Shown piece after piece: positions 33,642-42,198 of a stretch of DNA of 64,000 nt. The position numbers and the translations under genes are program-made. Positions within the stretch are counted from its first letter, which is position 1. Each line of letters opens with the position of its first letter. The notes under the pieces are model-generated. The model was not told the DNA's origin, ran no database searches, and saw nothing but the letters and a program-made list of their open reading frames with translations. The DNA comes from Paradevosia shaoguanensis (GTDB taxonomy: Bacteria > Pseudomonadota > Alphaproteobacteria > Rhizobiales > Devosiaceae): positions 1,860,001 to 1,924,000 of the forward strand of contig NZ_CP068983.1 of NCBI RefSeq assembly GCF_016801025.1. The letters run 5' to 3'.

Positions 33642-33729
33642 GCCGTCTCCCGCCGGGGAGAGGCAAGTAGCCTTATGGGCCGCGGCGGTGCCGCGCGGGG
33701 GTAAGACAGGCAAAAGGACCGGAAGTCCC
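33642..33729 (+). promoter_or_regulatory. structured 5' leader of asd
   Basis: Two strong hairpins (GCC-TCTCCC with loop GCCG, 33642-33664; CGCGGC with loop GGT, 33681-33695) are followed by AGGCAAAAGGAC and a third small hairpin (GGAC-CGGAA-GTCC, 33716-33728) that holds the only Shine-Dalgarno-like AAAAGGA just before the asd ATG. This arrangement could control translation. No known riboswitch class fits fully. Confidence 0.45.
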
Positions 33730-34773
33730 ATGGGTTATCGTGTCGCAGTCGTCGGAGCCACGGGTAATGTGGGCCGCGAGATGCTCAATATCCTGGCCGA
33801 GCGCAAGTTCCCCGCCGACGAAGTCGTCGCGCTGGCGTCCTCACGCTCCATCGGCCGGGAGGTCTCCTATGGGGACCGCGTACTCAAGTGCAAGGATCTT
33901 GAGACTTTTGATTTCTCCGGCGTGGACTTCGCGTTCATGTCGGCCGGCTCCTCCGTTTCCAAGGAATGGGCGCCGCGGATCGGTGCTGCCGGCGCCATCG
34001 TCATCGATAATTCGAGCTTCTGGCGCTACCACTCGGACGTGCCGCTGGTGGTTCCCGAAGTGAATCCGCAGGCGCTCGACGCGTTCTTGGCCAATCCGAA
34101 GCGCAACAACATCATCGCCAATCCCAATTGCTCGACGGCACAGATGGTTGTGGTGCTCAAGCCGCTCCATGACGCTGCCAAGATCAAGCGCGTCGTGGTC
34201 TCGACCTACCAGTCGGTCTCGGGCGCCGGCAAGGAAGGCATGGACGAGCTCTGGGCGCAGACCAAGGGCATCTTCGTCAACGATACGCCGACTCCCTCCA
34301 AGTTCTCCAAGCAGATCGCCTTCAACGTCATTCCCCACATCGATGTGTTCATGGAAGACGGCTACACGAAGGAAGAGTGGAAGATGACGGCCGAGACCAA
34401 GAAGATCGTCGACCCCAAGATCAAGGTCACCGCCACCTGCGTGCGCGTGCCGGTCTTTGTCGGCCATTCCGAAGCGGTCAATATCGAGTTCGAAAACCAG
34501 ATCACGGCCGACGAGGCCCGAGCGATCCTGCGCGATGCGCCGGGTGTCTCGGTCATCGACAAGCGCGAGCCGGGCGGCTACGCCACCCCGATCGAGTCGG
34601 TGGGTGAATACGACACCTATGTCTCGCGTATCCGCGAGGACGTGACCATCGAGAATGGTCTCGATCTCTGGATCGTCTCGGACAACCTGCGCAAGGGCGC
34701 TGCGCTCAACGCCATCCAGATCGCCGAAACGCTCATCGAGCGCGGGCTGGCCGCCAAGGCCGCTGCCGCCTGA
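33730..34773 (+). CDS. asd: aspartate-semialdehyde dehydrogenase
   Basis: A 347-residue Asd, converting aspartyl phosphate to the semialdehyde shared by lysine/diaminopimelate, threonine and methionine synthesis. Seen are the NADP motif VAVVGATGNVGREMLNIL, MSAGSSVSKEWAP, the active site NPNCSTAQMV with catalytic Cys134, and VFVGHSEAVNIEFE with the catalytic His. The ATG at 33730 begins at the Rossmann strand; the frame stays open far upstream, opposite the flavoprotein gene, but that part has no Asd similarity. A structured leader precedes it and a terminator follows. Confidence 0.96.
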   Translation: MGYRVAVVGATGNVGREMLNILAERKFPADEVVALASSRSIGREVSYGDRVLKCKDLETFDFSGVDFAFMSAGSSVSKEWAPRIGAAGAIVIDNSSFWRYHSDVPLVVPEVNPQALDAFLANPKRNNIIANPNCSTAQMVVVLKPLHDAAKIKRVVVSTYQSVSGAGKEGMDELWAQTKGIFVNDTPTPSKFSKQIAFNVIPHIDVFMEDGYTKEEWKMTAETKKIVDPKIKVTATCVRVPVFVGHSEAVNIEFENQITADEARAILRDAPGVSVIDKREPGGYATPIESVGEYDTYVSRIREDVTIENGLDLWIVSDNLRKGAALNAIQIAETLIERGLAAKAAAA

Positions 34774-34799
34774 CGGACGCGCCGACATAGACCAATAAA

Positions 34800-34828
34800 C
34801 GGGGCCCCAAGCGGGCCCCGTCCTTTTT
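34800..34828 (+). terminator. rho-independent terminator of asd
   Basis: CGGGGCCC pairs with GGGCCCCG around a 5-base loop, followed by TCCTTTTT. Confidence 0.85.
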
Positions 34829-34852
34829 GTCCTTCCGGCCGGAGCAGTTTTA

Positions 34853-35734
34853 ATGTCCCTGCGCGATACCCTGCTGGCCCTTGTGGTCGTCGTGGTCTGG
34901 GGCGTCAATTTCGTCGCCATCAAATGGGGCGTCGAAGAGATGCCGCCGCTCTTCCTCTCGGCGCTGCGCTATCTCGCGGCGGCGTTGCCGGCGGTTTTCT
35001 TCGTGCGCCCGCCCAAGGTCGCCTTCCCGATCCTGCTCACCTATGGGCTGGCGGTGGGTGTCCTGCAGTTTGGTCTCCTGTTCTCGGCCATCGGCCTGGG
35101 CATGCCGGCAGGGCTTTCCTCGCTCGTGATGCAGGTGCAGGCCTTTTTCACCATTGCCCTCGCGGTGGTCTTCCTCGGCGAACGGCCTCGTCCCGCCCAG
35201 CTCGTGGGCGCCCTCATCGCGTTTCTGGGTATCGGCGTCATAGCCTTCGAGCGCTTCGACGGCGCTGCGCTTGTGCCGCTGCTCATGACCATTGCCGCAG
35301 CTTTCTTCTGGGGCGTTTCCAACATCGCCACCAAGAAGGCCGGCCGCATCGACATGTTCGCCTTCGTGGTCTGGGCGAGCCTCATCCCGCCGCTGCCGCT
35401 CCTGGCGCTGTCGTTCCTCGTGGAGGGGCCTGATGCCATGCTGGCGGGGCTGACCCATATGAGCCTGCGGACGATCGGCTCGATCGCGTTCCTGGGCTAT
35501 TGCGCTACGCTTATGGGCTATGGGCTCTGGAGCTATCTGCTCGGCCGCTATCCGGCGAGCTTGGTGGCGCCGTTTTCACTGCTGGTGCCGGTGGTGGGAA
35601 TCGGCAGCGCCGTGCTGATCCTGGGAGAGCCGCTCAGCGGGCTCGAGCTTGCCGGCAGTGCGCTGGTCTTTGCCGGGCTGCTGCTCAATGTCTTCGGGCC
35701 GCGCCTGTTTTCGCGCTTGGCGCCGGCCCAATAA
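34853..35734 (+). CDS. EamA-family (DMT superfamily) transporter
   Basis: A 293-residue inner-membrane protein with ten hydrophobic spans in two EamA repeats: LVVVVVWGVNFVAIKWGVEEMPP starts the first, and PLLMTIAAAFFWGVSNIATKKAG the second. The paired GLSSLVMQVQAFFTIALAVVFLGERP and SLVAPFSLLVPVVGIGSAVLILGEPLS are the conserved repeat ends. It is similar to the EamA/YedA exporters of cysteine, O-acetylserine and other metabolites; the substrate is not assignable. It has its own terminator and follows the asd terminator. Confidence 0.9.
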   Translation: MSLRDTLLALVVVVVWGVNFVAIKWGVEEMPPLFLSALRYLAAALPAVFFVRPPKVAFPILLTYGLAVGVLQFGLLFSAIGLGMPAGLSSLVMQVQAFFTIALAVVFLGERPRPAQLVGALIAFLGIGVIAFERFDGAALVPLLMTIAAAFFWGVSNIATKKAGRIDMFAFVVWASLIPPLPLLALSFLVEGPDAMLAGLTHMSLRTIGSIAFLGYCATLMGYGLWSYLLGRYPASLVAPFSLLVPVVGIGSAVLILGEPLSGLELAGSALVFAGLLLNVFGPRLFSRLAPAQ

Positions 35735-35738
35735 AAGA

Positions 35739-35766
35739 AGGCCGCCCCGAAGGACGGCCTCATTTG
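35739..35766. terminator. bidirectional terminator between the EamA and EF-hand genes
   Basis: AGGCCG/CGGCCT stem with a partly paired inner loop. On the plus strand ATTTGCTTTT follows; on the minus strand TTCTTTTATT follows, so it can end both convergent transcripts. Confidence 0.75.
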
Positions 35767-35783
35767 CTTTTCGGCTAAAGCGC

Positions 35784-36020
35784 TTACTGAGCGGGAGCCG
35801 GCAGGGTGGCCAGTTCTTCGGCCGAGAGCTCGCCGGAAGCATCCGCGTCGGCAGCCTTGAAAGCGTCTTCGGTCAGATCCTTCCAGACAGCCTGGGCTTC
35901 GGCGAGGGAAACCGTGCCATTGCCGTCGGTGTCAACGGTCTTGATGTCGACGGTGTTCTGAGCGAAGGCACCCGAGGTAGCGAGGGCCAGAGCAGCAACC
36001 GAGATGAGGATCTTCTTCAT
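35784..36020 (-). CDS. small exported EF-hand protein
   Basis: A 78-residue protein with a signal peptide (KKILISVAALALATSGAFAQ) and two EF-hand calcium loops: DTDGNGTVSLAE from residue 30, which is canonical, and DADASGELSAEE from residue 58. It ends LPAPAQ. It is probably periplasmic and calcium-binding. A close relative with the same plan lies 480 bases away on the same strand. The partner is unknown. Confidence 0.85.
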   Translation of the reverse strand: MKKILISVAALALATSGAFAQNTVDIKTVDTDGNGTVSLAEAQAVWKDLTEDAFKAADADASGELSAEELATLPAPAQ

Positions 36021-36497
36021 GGGAAAAGTCCCTGTGTTTTGGATTGTAGACAGTCGCGTCAGACGCAACCGACGGCCGCTCCCTGCGAACCGTGAGCAAA
36101 TCGTGATCGGTGAATGTGACCTCGAAAGGCTTAAATCGCGGCGGAACAGCGAAAAGATTAAGATATTTTCATGACTCGCTGTCGGGCGATTTTGTACCGT
36201 TATTTCAGCAGGTTAGCGCAGTACTTCCGGCCAATAAGGTCTTTAATGCAGCACAAATGCGCGCCCCGCACAAAGCTTGTGGCGAGAGCGTTTCTCGATC
36301 GTGTCAGTCACACAGAAATCACGCGCGCGTGAACGAAGACGGCCCCCCGAATGACATCCGGGAGGCTCATTCGGTCTTGCCGGCCGCGCCCAGGAGGGCG
36401 CAGCCATTGCTCGGGTGAGTGCGGCTATTGCCGCATTACTGTGCCGGCGGCGGCGTAGGCGTCGCGGCATCCTTGTTGTCGCTACTGTCGTGCTCGT
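36021..36497. other. 477-base intergenic region between the two EF-hand genes
   Basis: It is less GC-rich than its surroundings in its first half (36.05-36.25 kb), which presumably holds the promoter of the first EF-hand gene. The half nearest the second EF-hand gene carries a GCGCC/GGCGC hairpin (about 36388-36405) without a T-run. The minus strand from 36497 to 36436 continues a plausible out-of-frame tail of the second EF-hand gene. No other gene, repeat or RNA was recognised. Confidence 0.5.
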
Positions 36498-36743
36498 TCA
36501 CGCTTCCGTATTCGGCGTCACGACCATGAGAAATTCCTTCTCATTGAGGCCGCCGCTCTTGTCGGCGTCAGCAGTATTGAACTGCGCCTCGCTCACGTCG
36601 GGATAGCGCAGGATCAGCTCGGAGAGCGTAACTTCGCCGCTCTTGTCGCCGTCGGTGGTCGCAAAGTCGGGGGTGTTTTGAGCAAGGGCGCCGCCAGCAC
36701 TGAGCGTAATGGCAGCTGCCGTTATCAGCAGAAGCTTTTTCAT
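36498..36743 (-). CDS. small exported EF-hand protein, possibly frameshifted at its 3' end
   Basis: An 81-residue protein with a signal peptide (KKLLLITAAAITLSAGGALAQ) and two EF-hand loops: DGDKSGEVTLSE from residue 31 and DADKSGGLNEKE from residue 59. AAGAGGTTAGAGCC precedes ATG 36743. The annotated frame ends at TGA 36498, but the -1 frame continues another 20 codons past it with good codon bias, ending ATPTPPPAQ and stop at 36436. This resembles the LPAPAQ end of the paralogue, so the C-terminus may have been frameshifted. Confidence 0.8.
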   Translation of the reverse strand: MKKLLLITAAAITLSAGGALAQNTPDFATTDGDKSGEVTLSELILRYPDVSEAQFNTADADKSGGLNEKEFLMVVTPNTEA

Positions 36744-36894
36744 GGCTCTAACCTCTTGTCTTGCTGATTGTTTGCACCGCCGAGGGAGGTCGGCTGGTGC
36801 GAGCGGTCTCTTTGGACCACAGGGGCAGAACGTGCCCGGCGCGGGGCCGTTGCCCCACGTCATTCAACAAAACGTGCTGAAACCTGCCTCTGAC

Positions 36895-37536
36895 TTAGGC
36901 GTCGGGGCGCTCGAAATCGCCCGTGTCGGGGTCCATCACCCAGAGTTCGCCGGTCGAAATGTCGAACCAGGCGCCATGGAGAGCCAGTTGACCCTCGTCT
37001 TCGCGCTTCTTGATGAAGGGGAAGGTGCGCAGGTTGTAGATCGAGTGGCGGATCGAGATGCGCTCGAGCGCAGTGCGCCGCTCGCCTTCTGTCATCCAGG
37101 AATTGCCGTTGACCTGTTCGGCCACTGGGTTGAGCAGCTTCACCCAATTGCCCACGAAGTCCGACTTGCGGATCGCGACGCTGTCGGGGTTGAGCGCGGC
37201 GTGGATACCGCCGCACCGTCCATGCCCCATGATGATGAGATCTTTGATCTCGAGCTGCTTGACCGCGAATTCGATCGCCGCCGAAGTGCCGTGCAGGTTC
37301 GCGTCCGGCTGGTAGGGCGGCACGAGATTGGCGATGTTACGCAGGACGAAAAGTTCGCCGGGCCCGCAGTCGAAAATGGTTTCGGGTGCGGAGCGGCTGT
37401 CGCAGCAGGCCACGATCATGGCCGAGGGGTTTTGGCCTTCTTTGGCCAAGTCCCGATAGCGTTCCTCTTCACGGGCATAGCGGCCCGCCATGAAGTTGGA
37501 ATAGCCCTTGAGCAAGAACTCGGGAAAACGATGCAT
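36895..37536 (-). CDS. beta-class carbonic anhydrase
   Basis: A 213-residue zinc enzyme interconverting CO2 and bicarbonate. Zinc ligands and the catalytic dyad are intact: VACCDSRSAPE (Cys45, Asp46, Arg48) and IMGHGRCGG (His105, Cys108). Further family segments are NIANLVPP and GTSAAIEFAVKQL. The start at ATG 37536 is chosen; the frame to 37593 overlaps the divergent DUF1737 gene's upstream region. It is monocistronic, and probably cytoplasmic because no signal is seen. Confidence 0.96.
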   Translation of the reverse strand: MHRFPEFLLKGYSNFMAGRYAREEERYRDLAKEGQNPSAMIVACCDSRSAPETIFDCGPGELFVLRNIANLVPPYQPDANLHGTSAAIEFAVKQLEIKDLIIMGHGRCGGIHAALNPDSVAIRKSDFVGNWVKLLNPVAEQVNGNSWMTEGERRTALERISIRHSIYNLRTFPFIKKREDEGQLALHGAWFDISTGELWVMDPDTGDFERPDA

Positions 37537-37595
37537 GGCGGTTGGATTAGCGGTAAGTAGCGGCCGGATCAATCGTAATCGTGCGCGAGGCAACT

Positions 37596-37805
37596 ATGCT
37601 GATTTATCGATTTCTGACCGGCGAAGACACGTCCGCCTTCTGCCACAAGGTCACGAAAGCCCTGTCCGAAGGCTGGCAATTGCATGGCTCGCCCAGCTAC
37701 GCCTTCGATGGCGCGACCATGAAAATGAAGTGCGGGCAGGCCGTTACCAGGGAGGTCGCCGACCAGCCCTATGACCCCGATCGCAAGCTGACCGACTACG
37801 TCTAG
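37596..37805 (+). CDS. DUF1737 domain protein
   Basis: A 69-residue protein, nearly all DUF1737: LIYRFLTGEDTSAFCHKVTKALSEGWQLHGSPSYAFDG, then MKMKCGQAVTREV. The function of this small family is unknown. GCGAGG lies 8 bases before ATG 37596; a GTG at 37581 is less likely. It overlaps the 3' end of the convergent Nudix gene by four bases. Confidence 0.85.
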   Translation: MLIYRFLTGEDTSAFCHKVTKALSEGWQLHGSPSYAFDGATMKMKCGQAVTREVADQPYDPDRKLTDYV

Positions 37806-38389
37806 CGGTTGCTCGCGAAGATGCCGGAAAGCGCCGCGTGCTGAAGCAGCATGATGGTCTTGGCATCGACGATGCGGCCGTCCCGAATCATCGCCAGTCC
37901 CTCCGCAAACGGCATTTCGAGCACCTCGATGTCCTCGCCCTCGTGGTGGAGGCCACCGCCATCCGACATGCGCGAATCGGGACCATAAAGCCCGATGAAG
38001 CATTCGACCTTCTCGGTCAGCGAGCCGGGGCTGGCATAGGCGGCAAAGGCATGGGTGAGGGAATCGGGGCGGTAGCCGGTTTCCTCCTCCGCCTCGCGAC
38101 GGGCGCAGGCTTCCGGCGTGTCGCTGTCCAGGAGGCCCGCGCAGGCTTCGATCAGCCAGCCGGGATCGCCGTTGCGGAACGGTGGATAGCGGAACTGACG
38201 AGTGAGGATGATATTACCCGCTGCCGGATCGCAGAGCAGCACCGCTGCGGCGCTGCCATGGTCATAGACCTCGCGAGAGACTTCCTGCCAGGTCCCGTCG
38301 CGCCGGCGCATTTCGAGCCGGGTCTCGCTGAGCTTTCCCCAGGCATCGGCCAGAGTCTTTTCCGAAAGTATCTTGATGTCTTGAGACAA
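37802..38389 (-). CDS. Nudix hydrolase (NudK/ADP-sugar-pyrophosphatase-like)
   Basis: A 195-residue Nudix protein. The Nudix box runs GLLDSDTPEACARREAEEETGY, with the catalytic REAEEE; before it comes VLLCDPAAGNIILTRQFRYPPF and after it YASPGSLTEKVECFIGLY, as in NudK/NudF enzymes acting on GDP-mannose or ADP-sugars. The start is a TTG at 38389 with GGAGG about ten bases upstream; no ATG or GTG is suitably placed. It overlaps the convergent DUF1737 gene at the 3' end. Confidence 0.88.
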   Translation of the reverse strand: MSQDIKILSEKTLADAWGKLSETRLEMRRRDGTWQEVSREVYDHGSAAAVLLCDPAAGNIILTRQFRYPPFRNGDPGWLIEACAGLLDSDTPEACARREAEEETGYRPDSLTHAFAAYASPGSLTEKVECFIGLYGPDSRMSDGGGLHHEGEDIEVLEMPFAEGLAMIRDGRIVDAKTIMLLQHAALSGIFASNR

Positions 38390-38564
38390 TTGCGTGCGGC
38401 CTCCATGGCGTGCGCGCAGCTAGGCCAAAAGCGGCGCGATGTTCAACTCCTGGCTGAACGAAAGCTAAATGCCGGGTTCAGACCGCGTTCGGCGAAGGCC
38501 TTTTAGACAGCGCTCCATTGCGAGCGCCCCATGCCGGGGTGCCGAGGAAAATGGAGAACACCGA

Positions 38565-38942
38565 ATGCGAATTCTTACCCTCGTTACCCTTGCCACTATC
38601 GTCGTGAGCGGGGCAGGTCTGACTACTACCGCTGTGCAGGCCGGCACCCAGTCGACGGTCCTTTCGTCCAAGACCTTCGAGAACCGCTGCGCCCAGCGGG
38701 GCGGCCTGCTGGCGCTCGTCGAGAATGGTACAATCTGCAGGACGCTGGATGTAGCCGTGGTCTGCGAGTTCGATTCGATTCGCGCCGATTGCACCTGGGA
38801 GGGCAATCGCCTTCAGTCCGTCTATCGCCTGATCGGCATGCCCGACGCGGTGGCGGTCGGCGATTCCGGCGGCGATGTGCCGGGCAAGAAGGGTGGTGGC
38901 GGTGGCTTTCAAAATCCCAATCTGCCGCTCAACAACAAATAG
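38565..38942 (+). CDS. hypothetical exported protein with Gly-rich tail
   Basis: A 125-residue protein of no recognised family. A signal peptide (LTLVTLATIVVSGAGLTTTAVQA) is followed by a small domain with four Cys (RCAQRGG, TICRTLD, VVCEFD, DCTWEG), suggesting two disulphides, and a C-terminal low-complexity KKGGGGGFQNPNLPLNNK. ATG 38565 is used because it starts the signal peptide. It lies between the Nudix gene (divergent) and sdhC, with about 220 bases to sdhC. It is probably periplasmic. Confidence 0.6.
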   Translation: MRILTLVTLATIVVSGAGLTTTAVQAGTQSTVLSSKTFENRCAQRGGLLALVENGTICRTLDVAVVCEFDSIRADCTWEGNRLQSVYRLIGMPDAVAVGDSGGDVPGKKGGGGGFQNPNLPLNNK

Positions 38943-39163
38943 GCCGTGGGGCCACGTGCTTTCGGGGCAGGTCGCGCAAGCGAACCTGCGCCCGATTGCA
39001 CCTCTTTTCAGGCTATCGCGCCGCTTGCCTCCATCACTCCTTCATAGGTTAGACCTAAGACGGACATAGGAGGCTTTGACGAACGCCCGCGAGGGTACTA
39101 GAAGTCTCGAACCGTTCCAGACTGCATCGGCCAACTCCCCGGCCGCGCTCCGAGCGAGGCTTC

Positions 39164-39553
39164 ATGACTACGCGTCCGCGCCCCCTTTCTCCGCATCTTC
39201 AAATCTACCGCTTCACCATTACGATGGCGATGTCGATCGTCCAGCGCGGCACCGGCCTGGCGCTCTATGCCGGAACGATTCTGCTCGTCGCCTGGTTCGC
39301 CGCCGCCGCCATGGGCGAGGGGCCGCTCTCACTGGTGAATTTCGTTTACGGCAGCTGGTTCGGCCAGCTCGTGCTGTTCCTCGCCACCTGGGCGCTCTTC
39401 CAGCATCTCTTCGGCGGCATTCGCCATTTCATCTGGGATTCGATCCACGGGCTCGAGCCCGGCCAGCGCGAGGCAATCGCCTGGGCCAATCTCATCTTGT
39501 CGGTAATCCTGACGCTTATCGTCTGGGCCGTCTTCGTCTGGTTCCGGGGGTAA
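39164..39553 (+). CDS. sdhC: succinate dehydrogenase cytochrome b556 subunit
   Basis: A 129-residue membrane anchor with three spans. The family start RPLSPHLQIYRFTITMAMSIVQRGTGLAL is clear, and LFQHLFGGIRHFIWDSIHG in the second span carries the heme-ligand His. It anchors SdhAB and helps form the ubiquinone site. The sdhD start follows two bases after its stop, beginning the order sdhC-sdhD-sdhA-(two small genes)-sdhB. Confidence 0.95.
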   Translation: MTTRPRPLSPHLQIYRFTITMAMSIVQRGTGLALYAGTILLVAWFAAAAMGEGPLSLVNFVYGSWFGQLVLFLATWALFQHLFGGIRHFIWDSIHGLEPGQREAIAWANLILSVILTLIVWAVFVWFRG

Positions 39554-39555
39554 AG

Positions 39556-39936
39556 ATGGATAGAAGCGTCATTTCCGATCCCAAAAGCCATTACGGCTCG
39601 GGCAAGCTGGCCACCCGCCATTTCATCACGCAGCGCCTTACCGGCGCGCTCAACATCTTGTTCACGATCTTCTTCATCTGGCTGGTGGTGAACCTTGCCG
39701 GAGCCGAGCGGGCCGAAATGCTCGCGGTCGTCGGCAATCCGTTCGTCGCTATCCTGAGCGCGCTGCTGGTGGTCAATGTCTGCGTCCACATGCGCATCGG
39801 CATGCAGGAAGTCATCGAGGATTATGTCGTCGAGCCGCGCCTGCATTCGCTGACCATGCTGCTCAACAACCTGTTCTGCCTGGCGATCGCCCTGATCGGC
39901 GTCATCGCCATCGCCAAGATCGCTATCTGGGGTTAG
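39556..39936 (+). CDS. sdhD: succinate dehydrogenase membrane anchor subunit
   Basis: A 126-residue second anchor with three hydrophobic spans. It has HYGSGKLATRHFITQRLTGALNIL near the N-terminus and VCVHMRIGMQEVIEDYV, carrying His and Tyr positions typical of alphaproteobacterial SdhD. The frame is open far upstream (to 39076), but ATG 39556 directly after the sdhC stop is the start. It forms the quinone pocket with SdhC and SdhB. Confidence 0.94.
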   Translation: MDRSVISDPKSHYGSGKLATRHFITQRLTGALNILFTIFFIWLVVNLAGAERAEMLAVVGNPFVAILSALLVVNVCVHMRIGMQEVIEDYVVEPRLHSLTMLLNNLFCLAIALIGVIAIAKIAIWG

Positions 39937-39942
39937 TGCCTG

Positions 39943-41754
39943 ATGACGGCTTATGAAATCATCGACCACGAGTTCGACGTCGTGGTTGTCGGTGCCGGCG
40001 GCGCGGGCCTGCGCGCCACGCTCGGAATGGCCGAACAGGGCCTCAATACCGCCTGTGTCACCAAGGTCTTCCCGACGCGCTCCCATACCGTGGCCGCCCA
40101 GGGCGGCATTGCCGCCTCGCTCCAGAATATGGGGCCCGACAGCTGGCAATGGCACATGTACGATACCGTCAAGGGTTCGGACTGGCTCGGCGACAACGAC
40201 GCCATGGAATATCTGGCGCGCGAGGCGCCCGCCGCCGTCTATGAGCTCGAGCATTACGGCGTGCCCTTCTCGCGCACGGAAGAAGGAAAAATCTATCAGC
40301 GTCCGTTCGGCGGCCACATGACCGAATTCGGCGATGGCCCGCCGGTGCAGCGCACCTGCGCCGCCGCCGACCGGACCGGCCACGCCATCCTCCACACGCT
40401 TTACGGCCAGTCACTGCGCCACAATGCGCAGTTCTTCATCGAATATTTCGCCCTCGACCTCATCATGAGCGATGACGGCGTCTGCCAGGGCATCATGGCC
40501 TGGAAGCTCGACGATGGCACCCTCCACCGCTTCCGCGCCAAAATGGTGGTGCTGGCCACCGGCGGCTATGGCCGCTCCTATTTCTCGGCGACTTCGGCCC
40601 ATACCTGCACCGGCGACGGCAATGGCATGGTGGCTCGCGCCGGCCTGCCGCTCCAGGACATGGAATTCGTGCAGTTCCACCCCACCGGTATCTATGGCGC
40701 CGGCGTCCTCATCACCGAGGGCGCGCGCGGCGAAGGCGGGTATCTGGTCAATTCGGAAGGCGAGCGCTTCATGGAGCGCTACGCCCCCAATGCCAAGGAC
40801 CTGGCCTCGCGCGACGTCGTCTCGCGCTGCATGACGCTCGAAATCCGCGAGGGCAGGGGCGTGGGCCCCAAGAAGGATCATATTTTCCTTCACCTCGATC
40901 ATCTCGATCCCGCAGTGCTGCATGAGCGCCTGCCGGGCATCACCGAGAGCGCCAAAATCTTTGCCGGCGTCGACCTCACCCGCGATCCCATTCCGGTGCT
41001 GCCGACCGTGCACTACAATATGGGCGGCATTCCCACGAACTATCACGGCGAAGTGCTGAACCCGGCGCCGGGCGCCTTCGACAGCGTGGTGCCGGGCCTG
41101 ATGGCCGCCGGCGAAGCCGCCTGCGCCTCGGTGCATGGCGCCAATCGCCTGGGCTCCAATTCGCTCACCGACCTCGTGGTCTTCGGCCGCGCCGCCGCTT
41201 TGCGCGCGGGAAAAGTCATCGACCGCGCCGCGCCGATCCCCGGCATCAACCGTGCCCAGGACGAAAAGATCCTCGCCCGCTTCGATCGCCTGCGCTACGC
41301 CAAGGGCCATGCTCCGACCGCAGACCTGCGCGAAAAGATGCAGCGCACCATGCAGGAAGACGCCGCCGTCTTCCGCACCGGCGAGACGCTGCAGCAAGGC
41401 GTCAAGCGCATGGGCGAGGTCTATGGCCAGCTCAAGGATATCCAGGTCACCGATCGCTCGATGATCTGGAATTCCGATCTCGTCGAAACGCTCGAACTCG
41501 AAAACCTCATGGCCAATGCCATGGTGACGGTGGTGTCGGCCGAGGCCCGCAAGGAAAGCCGCGGCGCCCATGCCCGCGAGGATTTCCCGAACCGCGACGA
41601 CGTCGAGTGGCGCAAGCATACGCTCTCGCTGATCGACACCGATACGGGCGCGGTCAGCCTCGACTATCGCCCAGTGCATGTCGATCCGCTGACGCCTGAA
41701 AGCGAAGGCGGCATCCCCTTGAAGAAGATCGCGCCCAAGGCGCGCGTCTATTAA
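39943..41754 (+). CDS. sdhA: succinate dehydrogenase flavoprotein subunit
   Basis: A 603-residue FAD subunit oxidising succinate to fumarate. It has the Rossmann motif [22 protein letters not shown], the covalent-FAD histidine in [16 protein letters not shown], the substrate-site [21 protein letters not shown] with the catalytic Arg nearby, and [22 protein letters not shown]. Length and all landmarks are normal. It is six bases after sdhD; sdhB follows only after two unrelated small genes. Confidence 0.98.
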   Translation: MTAYEIIDHEFDVVVVGAGGAGLRATLGMAEQGLNTACVTKVFPTRSHTVAAQGGIAASLQNMGPDSWQWHMYDTVKGSDWLGDNDAMEYLAREAPAAVYELEHYGVPFSRTEEGKIYQRPFGGHMTEFGDGPPVQRTCAAADRTGHAILHTLYGQSLRHNAQFFIEYFALDLIMSDDGVCQGIMAWKLDDGTLHRFRAKMVVLATGGYGRSYFSATSAHTCTGDGNGMVARAGLPLQDMEFVQFHPTGIYGAGVLITEGARGEGGYLVNSEGERFMERYAPNAKDLASRDVVSRCMTLEIREGRGVGPKKDHIFLHLDHLDPAVLHERLPGITESAKIFAGVDLTRDPIPVLPTVHYNMGGIPTNYHGEVLNPAPGAFDSVVPGLMAAGEAACASVHGANRLGSNSLTDLVVFGRAAALRAGKVIDRAAPIPGINRAQDEKILARFDRLRYAKGHAPTADLREKMQRTMQEDAAVFRTGETLQQGVKRMGEVYGQLKDIQVTDRSMIWNSDLVETLELENLMANAMVTVVSAEARKESRGAHAREDFPNRDDVEWRKHTLSLIDTDTGAVSLDYRPVHVDPLTPESEGGIPLKKIAPKARVY

Positions 41755-41766
41755 GGGAAGCCGGCC

Positions 41767-42198
41767 GTGTCGCTCGCACCCGTTGGATATTCCGGCACGC
41801 CGCTGGCCCAGAAACTGGGGCTCAAGGACGGGCAGCGGGTGCTGTTTCTCGATCTGCCCGAGAGCCTGAGCCCGCTGGCGGAGGCGCGGAATTTTGCCGA
41901 AGTCCGCCGCAGCGGCTGGGATGGCCTGGCCGACGCCGAGGATTTTGATTTCGTCCACGGCTTTACCGCCTCCCGCGCCGTGCTTGAGGACGGGGCGAAA
42001 CCGTTTCTGAATGCCATCAGGCGCGACGGCATGGTGTGGATTTCCTGGCCCAAAAAGGCCAGCAAGGTGCCCACGGACATCACCGAGGACGTGATCCGCG
42101 AGGTGCTGTTGCCGGTGGGGCTGGTGGACGTGAAAGTGGCCGCGGTCGATGCCGTCTGGTCGGGGCTCAAACTCGTTATCCGGAAGGAATTGCGGTGA
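41767..42198 (+). CDS. DUF3052 family protein
   Basis: A 143-residue protein with the DUF3052 start PVGYSGTPLAQKLGLKDGQRVLFLDLPESL and a C-terminal MVWISWPKKASKVPTDITEDVIREVLLPVGLVDVKVAAVDAVWSGLKLV. The function is unknown; the family is usually a stand-alone gene. The start is a GTG, 12 bases after sdhA. Its stop overlaps the GTG of the next small gene (GTGA), so they are coupled. Its location between sdhA and sdhB is unusual. Confidence 0.85.
   Translation: MSLAPVGYSGTPLAQKLGLKDGQRVLFLDLPESLSPLAEARNFAEVRRSGWDGLADAEDFDFVHGFTASRAVLEDGAKPFLNAIRRDGMVWISWPKKASKVPTDITEDVIREVLLPVGLVDVKVAAVDAVWSGLKLVIRKELR

Noticed and set aside
33642-33729. Glycine riboswitch upstream of asd
   Set aside because: AGGCAAAAGGAC matches the 3' consensus and GCCG...GGCAA loosely the middle, but the P2 helix and correct P1 pairing are missing, and asd is not a usual target. 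Kept only as a structured leader.
33115-33729. N-terminal extension of asd by about 205 residues
   Set aside because: The frame is open but lies opposite the flavoprotein gene and shows no Asd similarity. Open antisense frames are common at this GC content.
39076-39555. Extension of sdhD to 286 residues
   Set aside because: The sequence overlaps sdhC in another frame; SdhD homology begins at 39556.
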